Shown in pieces: positions 26,644 to 34,929 of a stretch of DNA of 54,834 bases. Source of the DNA: Candidatus Chloroploca mongolica (GTDB lineage: Bacteria; Chloroflexota; Chloroflexia; Chloroflexales; Chloroflexaceae); the NCBI RefSeq assembly GCF_004762035.2, contig NZ_SIJK02000001.1, positions 136,501-191,334 on the forward strand, read 5' to 3'. The translations under genes and the position numbers were made by a program. Position 1 is the first letter of the stretch; every line of letters begins with the position of its first letter. Below the pieces are notes generated by a model. That model ran no database searches, was not told where the DNA came from, and was given only the letters and a program-made list of their open reading frames with translations.

Positions 26644-27605
26644 CGTCTTTCACCCAATCGTTTAGGGAGTGTGTGAATGATCTGCCGAACCCGCGTCTTC
26701 ACCGGGCGGAGCACCTGGCGAAGGTGTCCTGTAATGCTATACGTCCGCCGGGGCTTGGCCCGGTAGCGCACCCATTGTTGCTCGAAGAGTTCCGTGGCGC
26801 AGGCATAGAGTTCCAGGTCGTAGCGGTTCAGTTCCTCCAGTCGGGCGACTACGTCTGGCGCGAGTTGATCCCGGTAGCGCATAGATGGATCGGTGCGCTG
26901 CGGGTTGACGTTGGCGCGGGGCGGCTCAACGGGCGCAGGGAGGCCCAGCAAGTCGGCGATGAGCAACACCGATTCGGCGTAGCGCTCGGTCAGGCCGACG
27001 ACGGGCATTTCGTTGAGCCAGGCGCGGGCTCGCTCGAAACTATCGGCGTCATCTTTCGGCATGTGCTGATCCAGCCAGGGATAGTCAAGCACCGGGTATG
27101 CCGCGAAAAGAAGTGTACGTGCGTTGGGTTGAGCTACATCTTGGAATAGTGCTGCATAGGTGCGATGGTTGCCCAACACCCGGGTCTGTGCATTCTCAAG
27201 CGGTGCATCTGCCATCCCTGCCTGCACGCACGTTGCGATGTCGGCCGTTCGCCATGGCGGCATCTGGGCCAGGTACGCGGGAGCGATGCGTTCAGGATGA
27301 TCCAGCCCGGTGCGTTGGTGATGACGAACCGCCGACGCGGACCGCTCGATCGGGTTACGCAGCATGGTTAGGCTCAGTAGATTGCTGTGTCCAATCAAGT
27401 CGTACAGCCCTCGTCCCAGGTGCCAAGAGTGAAAACACCTGAAGCCCTTCAGTTCGGCCAGGGTCAGACGATCCAGTTCTTCGGCGCGCAGATCAATGTA
27501 ACTGTTACGAGCGTACCCCATACGCAGCCAGCGGCCCAGGGCAGTGCCACCGGTTTTCGGCAGGTGCATAAAATAGATGGGTGGTGGTTCGAATTGGATG
27601 GCCAT
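26640..27605 (-). CDS. Sulfotransferase (PKTGGT type), paralogue
   Basis: 321 aa from ATG 27605 with AAGGA 9 nt upstream; the frame is open to 27734 without a supporting site. The loop is FMHLPKTGGTALGRWLR, then LTMLRNPIERSASAV. The shared 3' part (about 26755-27035 against 25805-26085) is nearly the same at the nucleotide level as the next gene. The middle differs, so substrate choice may differ too. Both probably sulfate the same glycan at different places. A third, broken copy is at 28664-28933. Confidence 0.85.
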   Translation of the reverse strand: MAIQFEPPPIYFMHLPKTGGTALGRWLRMGYARNSYIDLRAEELDRLTLAELKGFRCFHSWHLGRGLYDLIGHSNLLSLTMLRNPIERSASAVRHHQRTGLDHPERIAPAYLAQMPPWRTADIATCVQAGMADAPLENAQTRVLGNHRTYAALFQDVAQPNARTLLFAAYPVLDYPWLDQHMPKDDADSFERARAWLNEMPVVGLTERYAESVLLIADLLGLPAPVEPPRANVNPQRTDPSMRYRDQLAPDVVARLEELNRYDLELYACATELFEQQWVRYRAKPRRTYSITGHLRQVLRPVKTRVRQIIHTLPKRLGERR

Positions 27606-27702
27606 GGCAACCGTTCCTTGTTTCTGACTTGTGGGCCGTATTTGCCGGATATGCAGAGAGTGTTCGTGAATCTGTATTTGTATCAATAGGCAGATCGCTA
27701 GA

Positions 27703-28332
27703 CTAGCCTGTTTTTCGTAGAACAAATTGACCATTGCGCAGCAGTACTACCGCGACTGCTCGCGCTTGAATGCATTCATCAACTGCCTTTTTTACCCCGC
27801 CTTGCCACCAACCACCATCTGTATAGTCGTCACCGGTGATGTATCCACCCAGCTTCACCTTCTTGAAGCAAAGTGCCAAGTCCTTCCGCACGTATTCATA
27901 AAGATGATTGCCATCAATATAGACCCAATCAAAGAAATCGTCTGGAAACTCCGCCAGAACATCTCTTGAATAGCCCCGATGAATTTCTACTTGTCCGGCG
28001 CGGATAGCATGATCGAATCTGGCGCACACTGCCAGATACCTCTTATCCATTCCTGCCTGCCCATCAGTTACTTGACCGCCGTAACAAGCTGCTTTGTAGA
28101 TATCCGAGTCTTCATATTTCCATGGATCAACGCAGTGCAGGACTTGCGGCTGAACGATTCGTAAAATCCGCGAGGAGAACGCCCCTGTGTGAACGCCAAT
28201 CTCCATGCAGACAGAATGCTTTGGAAGCATCCTCAGCAGGAGCTCTCGCTGGTTACGTTTTCGAGGTGTGAAACCAAGGAGGCGTGCGAGTCTCCGTGCG
28301 TCTGGCATTTGGCGAAGTAGCCTCCTTATCAT
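27703..28332 (-). CDS. Class I SAM-dependent methyltransferase
   Basis: 209 aa with AAGGAG 9 nt before ATG 28332. The SAM motif is CMEIGVHTGAFSSRIL (about 42-57), then HCVDPWKYED and FFDWVYIDGNHLYEYVRKDL with the Asp-Gly-Asn pattern of Methyltransf_24-like enzymes. GYITGDDYTDGGW provides acidic metal-binding candidates. It probably O-methylates a sugar or aglycone. It begins 3 bp from a truncated GT4 frame, so it was likely inserted or exposed by the duplication described for this area. Confidence 0.8.
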   Translation of the reverse strand: MIRRLLRQMPDARRLARLLGFTPRKRNQRELLLRMLPKHSVCMEIGVHTGAFSSRILRIVQPQVLHCVDPWKYEDSDIYKAACYGGQVTDGQAGMDKRYLAVCARFDHAIRAGQVEIHRGYSRDVLAEFPDDFFDWVYIDGNHLYEYVRKDLALCFKKVKLGGYITGDDYTDGGWWQGGVKKAVDECIQARAVAVVLLRNGQFVLRKTG

Positions 28333-28335
28333 TGA

Positions 28336-28593
28336 TCATCTCTCCTTATCGAACTTGCCCTTTGCCAAGAACCAAGCCAAACGACGGGCTTGCTGGAATG
28401 CGCTTTCCCAACGGCTAATGGGCAAGCATACGCTCTTCAAACCAACATCAGCGAGTCGCGCCCACCATTCGCCTTCTTCATAACTGACGACCGTCACCTC
28501 ATGCCCCTGCGCAACGAGATAACCTCCCAGGTTGAGGATCTGCTGACTGATGCCGCCGATACGCATGCTGTCGTGGATCAAAGCAATGTTCAT
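28336..28593 (-). pseudogene. 5' fragment of a GT4 glycosyltransferase (duplicate)
   Basis: 85 codons beginning MNIALIHDSMRIGGISQQIL, nearly identical to the start of the GT4 gene at 31499-32209 (which has HYG for HDS). The match runs from 28349 to 28593 against 31965 to 32209 and then breaks: the frame ends in KFDKER beside the next gene. The donor-binding C-terminal domain is absent, so it cannot be an active GT4. Confidence 0.8.
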
Positions 28594-28663
28594 CTAGCTT
28601 GGCCCCATTCCACCGTCTTACGCTCGTAATTATGGGCGCGGATCTGATCGCGCACCCACTCGT

Positions 28664-28933
28664 TCATCTAGCTCGGCTCCATTCCCCCGTCTTACACTGG
28701 TTCGCCTGCCTGCCCACAGGCAAGCTGTCGCCTAATCGTGGTATCCAGCAGCGCACCCGGGGCTTGCCGCCAGAGGTCTGTAACTGGGTTGCGGCCATGC
28801 TCGGGAGCGTTGCCGCCATCAGATCGAGATAACCGCGCCGACCGTAGAGCATGCGTAGCCAGCGCCCCAGTGCAGTGCCGCCGGTGCGGGGGAGGTGCAT
28901 GAAATAGATGGGCGGCGGCTCAAAACGGAGCGA
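28664..28933 (-). pseudogene. 5' fragment of a PKTGGT-type sulfotransferase
   Basis: It starts at ATG 28933 with MSLRFEPPPIYFMHLPRTGG, matching the first 35 codons of 26640-27605 and keeping the phosphosulfate loop (PRTGGTALGRW). Homology ends after YLDLMAA. The rest of the frame runs through sequence shared with the intergenic region at 32213-32309 and encodes nothing recognisable. The 14-bp overlap with the gene upstream is like that of intact neighbours, so this was once a normal operon member. Confidence 0.7.
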
Positions 28934-29918
28934 CATAATTGATCCATTTCCACTTGCGCCGCAGGCGTTGAGCATAATACTGGATGGACTCCAACAACAT
29001 CACCTCTCTACCACAGCGGCGACAGCCAGAGCGCTGCAAAGAGCCGACGATGCCTGTTTGCATCAGAAGCCATGCCAGCAGTTGATAGCGCCAATCATCG
29101 GGTTCGGCCCAGAAGATGGGGACTTGCCGCTCAAAGCTGGCTACATCCGAGAAACTGCTATCCAGTGTGCCGACGAATGCATCAACGCTGCGCAACAACC
29201 ACAGATCAACGAGCGCTTCTTGTACTCCTCCAACCGTGCTGCGATCGAGACTGCTGGGCCGCCGCACAATCAAGTGTGGGCCGTAGCGCCGCTGATAGGC
29301 CGCATGGACACCCGTCGTAGGCAGAGACTGGCCGCTGTTCTCAGGGGTGATGTCATCGCTGCAGAGGAGAACGCCTGCATCGGGCCAGCGTGCGAGCAAC
29401 TTATCCACGGCGTGAAAACTACTGCCCAGATTGTTAGCCTGCCAGCGTCGCACGACGGTAAAGTCGCCCCGACGCAAATGCACACCGATCATGCGCGGGC
29501 GAAAATGGCTGGCTTGAAACTCCGTGACTTTCCGCGCAATCTCTGGAATCGGTTGAAGTTCGGCCAACAACTCAGCACAGCGTGACATGAGCGCGGGATG
29601 GGCAGGGTGACAGGATGGCGTGAGTAACCAGTAGGGCGTTCGTATCGTTAGCTTCGGCTCGTCGTCCGCCAAGACGTCGGGCAGCCTGGGCCAGGTAGGT
29701 AGTGCATCCACAACCCCAGGGGTGACTTCCTGCACCTGCCAATCATTTTTAAAGAGGTCGTGAAACCCAGCGCCGCACGCAGCAGTCCTTGTCCAGAGGA
29801 AGCTGAAGTGACGTTGACTGGCCTCCGCCAGGACCATCCCTGACAGCAGTGGGCGCAGACGATTGCCCAGACCATGGGGCGACGTGACCACAAGGGTGCG
29901 TTCTGTGACCGTTGTCAT
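28920..29918 (-). CDS. Fucosyltransferase-like glycosyltransferase (HxRRGD type)
   Basis: 332 aa from ATG 29918 with AGGAG 9 nt upstream; the frame is open to 30164, but that part is decayed methyltransferase sequence. Motifs: SPHGLGNRLRPLLSGMVLAEA near the start, then MIGVHLRRGDFTVV, GVLLCSDD, TGVHAAYQRRYGP, LVDLWLLRSVDAFVGTLDSSFS. It is most like the 32283 paralogue and sits in the same order after a methyltransferase. C-terminal CRRCGRE is unusual. Probably uses GDP-fucose or a similar GDP-sugar. Confidence 0.75.
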   Translation of the reverse strand: MTTVTERTLVVTSPHGLGNRLRPLLSGMVLAEASQRHFSFLWTRTAACGAGFHDLFKNDWQVQEVTPGVVDALPTWPRLPDVLADDEPKLTIRTPYWLLTPSCHPAHPALMSRCAELLAELQPIPEIARKVTEFQASHFRPRMIGVHLRRGDFTVVRRWQANNLGSSFHAVDKLLARWPDAGVLLCSDDITPENSGQSLPTTGVHAAYQRRYGPHLIVRRPSSLDRSTVGGVQEALVDLWLLRSVDAFVGTLDSSFSDVASFERQVPIFWAEPDDWRYQLLAWLLMQTGIVGSLQRSGCRRCGREVMLLESIQYYAQRLRRKWKWINYVAPF

Positions 29919-30236
29919 GATTGCGGCTCCTGAACGTCGAGCCAATCTGGGGTAAGGAGTGAGTTTTTCAATGACTGCCGCGCAGCGACAAAAATAGCGC
30001 GTATCAATGGCTCTTGATTGGCATGATCCAGTTCCAAGGAAGTTGGGGATGGGATGGACTGGTTCGGTAAGCGGCGTATAAATAAATGGAACGGGCAGTT
30101 GTAGTTGATTATGAAGCCAGCGGCGAGTAAAGCGCGAACCTGGTCCATGATACGACTGGGCCAAAGCTTGCTGCGGCCCCGGTGTGTGCTTACGCGAATC
30201 GCTATCGATGCGTAGAACCTGTGATGAAACCAGCAG
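29915..30236 (-). pseudogene. Decayed 3' half of a SAM methyltransferase
   Basis: One frame encodes AQSYHGPGSRFTRRWLHNQL and another encodes IRAIFVAARQSLKNSLL followed by WLDVQEPQS. Both match the C-terminal part of the intact methyltransferase at 33371 (QSYYGCGARFTRRW, and ARAIFVAARQPLTNPLL with WLDRQEHQR). So the coding sequence is split by a frameshift and lacks the SAM-binding half. DNA similarity to 33679 and on is visible up to about 30236. It precedes a fucosyltransferase-like gene exactly as its intact copy does. Confidence 0.75.
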
Positions 30237-31040
30237 TTACCTCGGTCGAATTTTGTTGTGGTCACGCATACGTAGCCATAATCGACAGAGATGCTGAATC
30301 CCTGCCGGACCGGTGAGCGCCATGCGATGAAGCATATGGTGGCTCCGCGTAATCAATAGCGCAATATCGGCTTCGATGTCTGCATTGAAATGGCTCCTCC
30401 ATTCACCCTCCTCGCCCTGGCGAAAGCGGTTCAAATCCGAATAGCCATAGCGTTCAGTCAAAGCTGCCGGACTGGTAAGTTGGCGAATCTGCTCAATCCG
30501 TGCTGCTGTCACTGACACATCTAGAAAGTCTCCGATCCGCTGCACTTCGCCGGTAAAATCCGTTCGCAATCCTGTATAGGTTACACAAGTATAACGCGCA
30601 GAACGCACATCCCATATGATTTGATAGTCCAGGACGCGTTGGGCGATCTTTCGTCCCTTTTGCCAGTAATAGGTCGGAAAGTCAGCAAATACTTCGTTGT
30701 CAGCGTGCCCTGTGGTGAGCACCCTATGATAATAGGCCGAAACTACCACATCACGAATCTCGCGTTTGATATTGAGCACCCGTACTTGTGGATGGCTGAA
30801 CAATAGATCGCGCTGGTGTTTCTGGCCGAAGTGATTTTTGAGCAAGACGTTGGCCGATCTGTTGCCGGCATCAGCCAGAAACCTCGCCAGGTGTGCTGGA
30901 GATAGGCCATAGATCGGATGGCTGATCCACTTAGGAGAAGCATATTCGGCGGGTGGTGGCCCGAAATTGGTCAACTCTCGGGCAATATGGAATAGCCAGG
31001 TTGATCCGCTCTTGGGAGCGCCGTTCGCTACGATAATCAT
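30237..31040 (-). CDS. Sulfotransferase (PF00685-like)
   Basis: 267 aa from ATG 31040 with AAGGA 6 nt upstream. The phosphosulfate loop is VANGAPKSGSTWLFHIARE near residue 4. The 3'-phosphate segment is IKREIRDVVVSAYYHR, and FRQGEEGEWRSHFN is the late Arg/Gly motif that closes the PAPS pocket in the classical Sulfotransfer_1 family. It differs in type from the other sulfotransferases of the region, which suggests a distinct acceptor. It is flanked on both sides by gene fragments. Confidence 0.87.
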   Translation of the reverse strand: MIIVANGAPKSGSTWLFHIARELTNFGPPPAEYASPKWISHPIYGLSPAHLARFLADAGNRSANVLLKNHFGQKHQRDLLFSHPQVRVLNIKREIRDVVVSAYYHRVLTTGHADNEVFADFPTYYWQKGRKIAQRVLDYQIIWDVRSARYTCVTYTGLRTDFTGEVQRIGDFLDVSVTAARIEQIRQLTSPAALTERYGYSDLNRFRQGEEGEWRSHFNADIEADIALLITRSHHMLHRMALTGPAGIQHLCRLWLRMRDHNKIRPR

Positions 31041-31067
31041 GTTGTATCCTTCACAGTACAAGTTTGC

Positions 31068-31268
31068 TCAACAGCAAAGAATCTGGCAGAATGTGGCAAA
31101 AGGTTGTACTATCAGTGTTTCATAGCGCGTCTCAAGGATGTGCGGGTCGGCGTAATTCCACGCGGCCATGTGCTCGAAGTAAGCAGCCGAGAATTCCAGT
31201 TCACACAGCTCACGCCCCTGCTGAATGAGCGTCGCAACGTATGGGACGGTATGGTAGTTGATCGGCAA
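31068..31268 (-). pseudogene. 3' fragment of a sulfotransferase
   Basis: About 66 codons with MAAWNYADPHILETRYETLI, which is the segment Trp-x-x-Pro-x-(I/L)-x-x-(R)-Tyr-Glu-x-Leu-(I/V) found in the second half of sulfotransferases. The N-terminal PAPS loop is missing. It ends 27 bp upstream of the intact sulfotransferase start. A remnant of a lost paralogue. Confidence 0.55.
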
Positions 31269-31283
31269 CGTATGCGCAAGTCC

Positions 31284-31475
31284 TCATCCCTTCGGAAGTA
31301 GGGTTGGCGGAAAGGCTTGCGCTTCAAAGATTGAACGTAAGTGAATCCGCATATAGACATGAAACGGCCTTGCCACCAGCGATGCCTGGAGCTTTGGTAG
31401 GCAAAGGTCGAGCCAGCGGCCCTGTTTTGGATCAAGGCCGCCGTTGACGATCAGAATTGCGATCTCAGCGTTCAT
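31284..31475 (-). pseudogene. Chimeric remnant: GT start joined to acyltransferase fragment
   Basis: The frame begins MNAEIAILIVNGGLDPKQGR, like the N-terminus of the GT-sulfotransferase fusion at 43761 (MNAETDTTHV then AILIVNGG). After about 30 codons it becomes IHLRSIFEAQAFPPTLL, matching VQVRSIFEAHAFRQTYF at the start of the acyltransferase part of the gene at 34926. The DNA of 31300-31350 resembles 35800-35860. Two unrelated 5' pieces are therefore fused, probably by recombination. Confidence 0.6.
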
Positions 31476-31498
31476 TCGATCATTCTCTGCAATCACCG

Positions 31499-32209
31499 CT
31501 ATCGCCACAGCCTTCGGCTGGCGTTGATCGCCTGCTCAAGCAGGGAGCGATCCTGTCCGTCACCAATGATGGTAAGGGTGACCGGTAAGCCCGCTTGCGC
31601 GCATATCCTGAGGATTTCTGGCAGCAGCACAATATTCTTGGCACGGTTGGCGAGGCGTCCGACAAAGAGCAAGCGAAGAGGCTTTAACCAGTCTACCCGT
31701 TGCATCAAATGCAGATCTGAAGGGAGTGTTACACCGTTTGGTATGCACCGTACTTCTTTGCATGAGAAGCGCTGAGTCGCGATCTTTTCGATCGCAGGAC
31801 TGACGGCAATCGCCATGTCCCAAACGCCACAGTTAATCGCTGCACGGTCAAAAACCGTAGGCCCAGTGCTGTGCAGAGCCACGAGGCGGATCATTCGCGA
31901 AGGTAAAAAAGGTAGACAGTGCTGTCCAGACAAGTTCCGTGTGGGGAGAAAGACCATCACCACATCGAACTTGCCCTTTGCTAAGAACCAAGCCAAACGA
32001 CGGGCATGCTGGAATGCACTTTCCCAACGGCCAACGGGCAAGCATACGCCCTTCAAACCAACATCAGCGAGTCGCGCCCACCATTCGCCTTCTTCATAAC
32101 TGACGACCGTCACCTCATGCCCCTGCGCAACGAGATAACCTCCCAGGTTGAGGATCTGCTGACTGATGCCGCCGATGCGCATGCCGTAGTGGATCAAAGC
32201 AATGTTCAT
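31499..32209 (-). CDS. GT4 family glycosyltransferase, C-terminally truncated
   Basis: 236 aa. It has MNIALIHYGMRIGGISQQIL, GGYLVAQGHEVTVVSYEEGE, LVALHSTGP, VSPAIEKIA, IPNGVTLPS and LLFVGRLANRAKN, the normal order for GT4 up to the start of the donor-binding domain. It stops after TIIGDGQDRSLLEQAI. The essential E-x7-E donor loop and about 120 residues are gone, so it is likely inactive or a recent truncation. The relic frame at 31284 begins just past its end. The first 80 codons are duplicated at 28336. Confidence 0.7.
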   Translation of the reverse strand: MNIALIHYGMRIGGISQQILNLGGYLVAQGHEVTVVSYEEGEWWARLADVGLKGVCLPVGRWESAFQHARRLAWFLAKGKFDVVMVFLPTRNLSGQHCLPFLPSRMIRLVALHSTGPTVFDRAAINCGVWDMAIAVSPAIEKIATQRFSCKEVRCIPNGVTLPSDLHLMQRVDWLKPLRLLFVGRLANRAKNIVLLPEILRICAQAGLPVTLTIIGDGQDRSLLEQAINASRRLWR

Positions 32210-32246
32210 ATAGCTCGGCTCCATTCCACCGTCTTACGATGGTTCG

Positions 32247-32266
32247 CTTGCCTGCCCACAGGCAAG
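32247..32266. repeat. Intergenic hairpin, also present in the duplicated segment
   Basis: Perfect 8-bp arms CTTGCCTG and CAGGCAAG around CCCA, in the 73-bp gap between the fucosyltransferase-like gene (stop 32283) and the GT4 start. The matching copy near 28704-28727 has one arm mismatch. It could act as a processing site or weak terminator within the operon. Confidence 0.6.
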
Positions 32267-32282
32267 ATGTCGCCTAATCGTG

Positions 32283-33359
32283 TTATCCAGCAGCGCACCC
32301 GGGGCTTGCGCACTCCTCTGCTGGCTGCGCTAGAGGCAGCGCGTGTCGTTGCCAAGCACGCGCATCGTTCATGATAGGTCTTCCACGCCAGCGCCGTCGA
32401 TGGTAATCCATCAGCCGCAACAGCGAAAGCTCTCGGCCAAAGCGCCGCTGGCTATCCTGTCGCAACAGCCAAGCGATCCCAGACGCATTGAGCAGACCTG
32501 TCGCTAGGCGGTAAGGCAAGTTATCTGGCTCGGCCCAGCGGGTTGGAACCGAGCGACCAAAGATTGCCATCTCGGAAAAACTGCTGTCCGGTGTGCCGAC
32601 AAAGCCATTGGTAGCGCGCAACAACCAAAGATCCACCAGGGCATCCTGGATAGCCGCTGGCTGGCTGCGGTCTAAGCTGGTGGGTGTACGCCAGACGACG
32701 CGCTCGCCAAAATGCTGGCGATAGGCGGCGTGGACGCCGGTCACCGTGCGGCGATCCTGGTAGGGGTCGCCGGCACCGTCGTCGCTGCACAGGAAGATGC
32801 CGGCATCCGGCCACTGGCGTAGCAAGCTCTCCACTGCGCGTATACTGCTGGCGTCGTTGTTTGCAGCCCCGGCCCCGTAGAAGAGGAAGTCGCCACGGCG
32901 CAGATGCACACCGATCATGCGTGGGCGAAAATGAACAGCTTTGAACGCGGCAATTTGGTCAGCCACCAGCGATGCCGGTTCCAACGCGGCCAGGAGCGCT
33001 GCACACTTGGGTAGCAGCGCTGCGTGGCGTGGGGAGCGCGTAGGTTCCAGCAGCCAGTGTGGCGTCAGCAGGGCCAGGTGTGGCTCGGGCGAGGTCAACG
33101 CGTCCGGCAGCGGTGGGCAATAGTAGCCAAGATAGGGGGGCAGATCCTTGACCGCCGCCAAGGGCGCTTCTTCTACCGGCCACTCGTTCACAAACAGTTC
33201 CGTAAAGCTGGCGGCGCAATCACGCGTCCGAGGCCAGAGCATGTTGAAATAGCGGTCGCTGGCTGCCGCTGCGGTCAACCCGGAGATTAACACCCGCAGT
33301 CGGTTTCCCAACCCGGCCCAGCACGCTACGGTCAGGCTGCGTTCCGCCAATGTTGTCAC
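32283..33359 (-). CDS. Fucosyltransferase-like glycosyltransferase (HxRRGD type)
   Basis: 358 aa from GTG 33359, which has AAAGGA 5 nt upstream and gives an N-terminus (MTTLAERSLTV) like the paralogue's MTTVTERTLVV. The ATG two codons earlier would leave no spacing. Motifs: ACWAGLGNRLRVLISGL, MLWPRTRDCAASFTELF, MIGVHLRRGDFLFYG, GIFLCSDDGAGD, VDLWLLRATNGFVGTPDSSFS. The C-terminus extends by about 25 residues of low similarity. Function is inferred as GDP-sugar (fucose) transfer. It follows an intact methyltransferase by 11 bp. Confidence 0.77.
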   Translation of the reverse strand: MTTLAERSLTVACWAGLGNRLRVLISGLTAAAASDRYFNMLWPRTRDCAASFTELFVNEWPVEEAPLAAVKDLPPYLGYYCPPLPDALTSPEPHLALLTPHWLLEPTRSPRHAALLPKCAALLAALEPASLVADQIAAFKAVHFRPRMIGVHLRRGDFLFYGAGAANNDASSIRAVESLLRQWPDAGIFLCSDDGAGDPYQDRRTVTGVHAAYRQHFGERVVWRTPTSLDRSQPAAIQDALVDLWLLRATNGFVGTPDSSFSEMAIFGRSVPTRWAEPDNLPYRLATGLLNASGIAWLLRQDSQRRFGRELSLLRLMDYHRRRWRGRPIMNDARAWQRHALPLAQPAEECASPGCAAG

Positions 33360-33370
33360 GTTCATCCTTT

Positions 33371-34138
33371 CTATCGCTGGTGCTCTTGGCGATCCAACCA
33401 GGCTTCAGTCAGCAACGGGTTAGTCAACGGTTGCCGGGCAGCGACAAAAATAGCACGCGCCAGCTCTTCCTGGGCGGGCTGTACCATCCAGTTGGTGGGG
33501 AACTGGGGGTGCGCAGGCTGGATTATGGGCAGGTAGACGTGCGGGAAATGCTGGCGCAGTTGCTGCCAAAGCCACCTGCGGGTGAAACGTGCGCCACATC
33601 CGTAATAAGATTGACCAAGCCGGGCCTGCTGTTCATCTGCTAGGACGAAATCCTCTTCATCGCCATAGATGACCTGGGATGAAACCAGCATCAGGTCGCT
33701 GCAGCAGTCGCTAAGGTAGGCGATGGCCTGGGCCGGGTGCTGCAGGTGATAGAGTACGCCGTAACAGAAGACCACCTCGAAGGGCGCATCCGCAAGTGAC
33801 GTTGGCTGTTCGAGATCCAGGCACCGAATGTCCTGCCCTGGATAGCGACGTTGCAGATAGGTCAGCAATTCCGGGCGCACGTCGGTGATGGTTGTGCGGC
33901 ACGCACGATCAAGGAAGAAGCTCGAAAAGTCGCCCACACCAGCACCAACTTCAAGTACGCTCCTGTTGCGCACAGGCAAATCCATGCTCGCCAGATGCTC
34001 TAGGGTGCGCATCGTCAAGCGCAGGTAGTGATGGGTGTGAAAGGTCTGTTCAATCGTATATGTGGGGTCAAGCCGCTTCACGCTGGTAAGCAACTTTCGC
34101 CAGGCCGAGGTGGTTTTGCGTCTGAGCCGGTTTCTCAT
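33371..34138 (-). CDS. SAM-dependent methyltransferase
   Basis: About 255 aa. ATG 34138 shares one base with the upstream stop (TGATG); a GTG at 34141 is also possible. Motif I is SVLEVGAGVGDFSSFFLDRA (about 61-80), then RTTITDVRPELL and FEVVFCYGVLYHLQHPAQAI, the Methyltransf_23/25 pattern for O- or C-methylation. GARFTRRWLWQQLRQHFP and the ARAIFVAARQ end recur in the decayed copy at 29915. It is probably a sugar or aglycone methyltransferase working with the adjacent fucosyltransferase-like enzyme. Confidence 0.82.
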   Translation of the reverse strand: MRNRLRRKTTSAWRKLLTSVKRLDPTYTIEQTFHTHHYLRLTMRTLEHLASMDLPVRNRSVLEVGAGVGDFSSFFLDRACRTTITDVRPELLTYLQRRYPGQDIRCLDLEQPTSLADAPFEVVFCYGVLYHLQHPAQAIAYLSDCCSDLMLVSSQVIYGDEEDFVLADEQQARLGQSYYGCGARFTRRWLWQQLRQHFPHVYLPIIQPAHPQFPTNWMVQPAQEELARAIFVAARQPLTNPLLTEAWLDRQEHQR

Positions 34139-34929
34139 CACTTATGCCTCATTGAGGTGCGCGCCGCGCCCACCTGGACAAAACGAACATAGATGTCGCC
34201 GAACTGAAGCACATCGCGCTCAATATCCGCACATAGTCTCGGGAAGAACGGGTCAGGTTCCAACCAGTCTGACAACGCCCACGTCAGGCTCTCGCCCCGT
34301 GAATAGTTCAGCATGATTCTTCCCAGTTTCGACAGATGGTTCACACAAGCGATTGCTTGATCCAGCAACTCGGGCGTGTATTCGAAAGAGAGCGCCGCCA
34401 CGGGTTGCGACAGACCCTTGAGCACGTCCAGTTCATAGCCTTCCACGTCGATCTTGATAAAATCGGGGGTTCCATACTCTGCCATCATCTGGTCGAGCGT
34501 GGTCAGAGCAACCCATCGCTGCTCGACAACGCGGCGCGATGGAAAACGCCCGCTCTGCTCGGTCGCGTCTAGCCATGCATCTGAGACACAGGAGAAGACC
34601 GAGGGCTGGCAGATATGCAGAACCACAGCACCTTTCTGCGCCCCTAGCGCCGTCTCCAGAATAGTGAGCGCCGAATGGGCCCCGTGTTGCTGGCGCAAGA
34701 TTGCCGCAGTTTCGGCTACTGGCTCTGCTGCCACGACGTGCGCCCCCAGGGATAGAAATAGGGCAACTCGGTCGCCTATATTGGCCCCGATATCGAAACA
34801 GAGTCCCTCGCGTGGGATGAACTGGCGATAGAAACGCCGCCGCTGACTGCTCCTCCGCCAGGCCATCGCCTGGCGGCGTGCGTGTTGCAGCAAACAACGG
34901 GGTAGCTGCAAGATGCGAATTGGCGTCAT
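34138..34929 (-). CDS. FkbM-family methyltransferase
   Basis: 263 aa. ATG 34929 overlaps the stop of the acyl-ligase gene (ATGA), which decides the start over a frame open to 35034. CFDIGANIGDRVALFL (44-59) is motif I, with VVAAEPVAETAAIL and DFIKIDVEGYELDVLKGL. It is a close paralogue of 15264-16028, sharing RFYRQFIP, the SVFSCVSDAW region and NYSRGES. An O-methyltransferase for the glycan or its lipid. Its neighbour relationship to a fucosyltransferase-like gene is the same at both loci. Confidence 0.9.
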   Translation of the reverse strand: MTPIRILQLPRCLLQHARRQAMAWRRSSQRRRFYRQFIPREGLCFDIGANIGDRVALFLSLGAHVVAAEPVAETAAILRQQHGAHSALTILETALGAQKGAVVLHICQPSVFSCVSDAWLDATEQSGRFPSRRVVEQRWVALTTLDQMMAEYGTPDFIKIDVEGYELDVLKGLSQPVAALSFEYTPELLDQAIACVNHLSKLGRIMLNYSRGESLTWALSDWLEPDPFFPRLCADIERDVLQFGDIYVRFVQVGAARTSMRHK

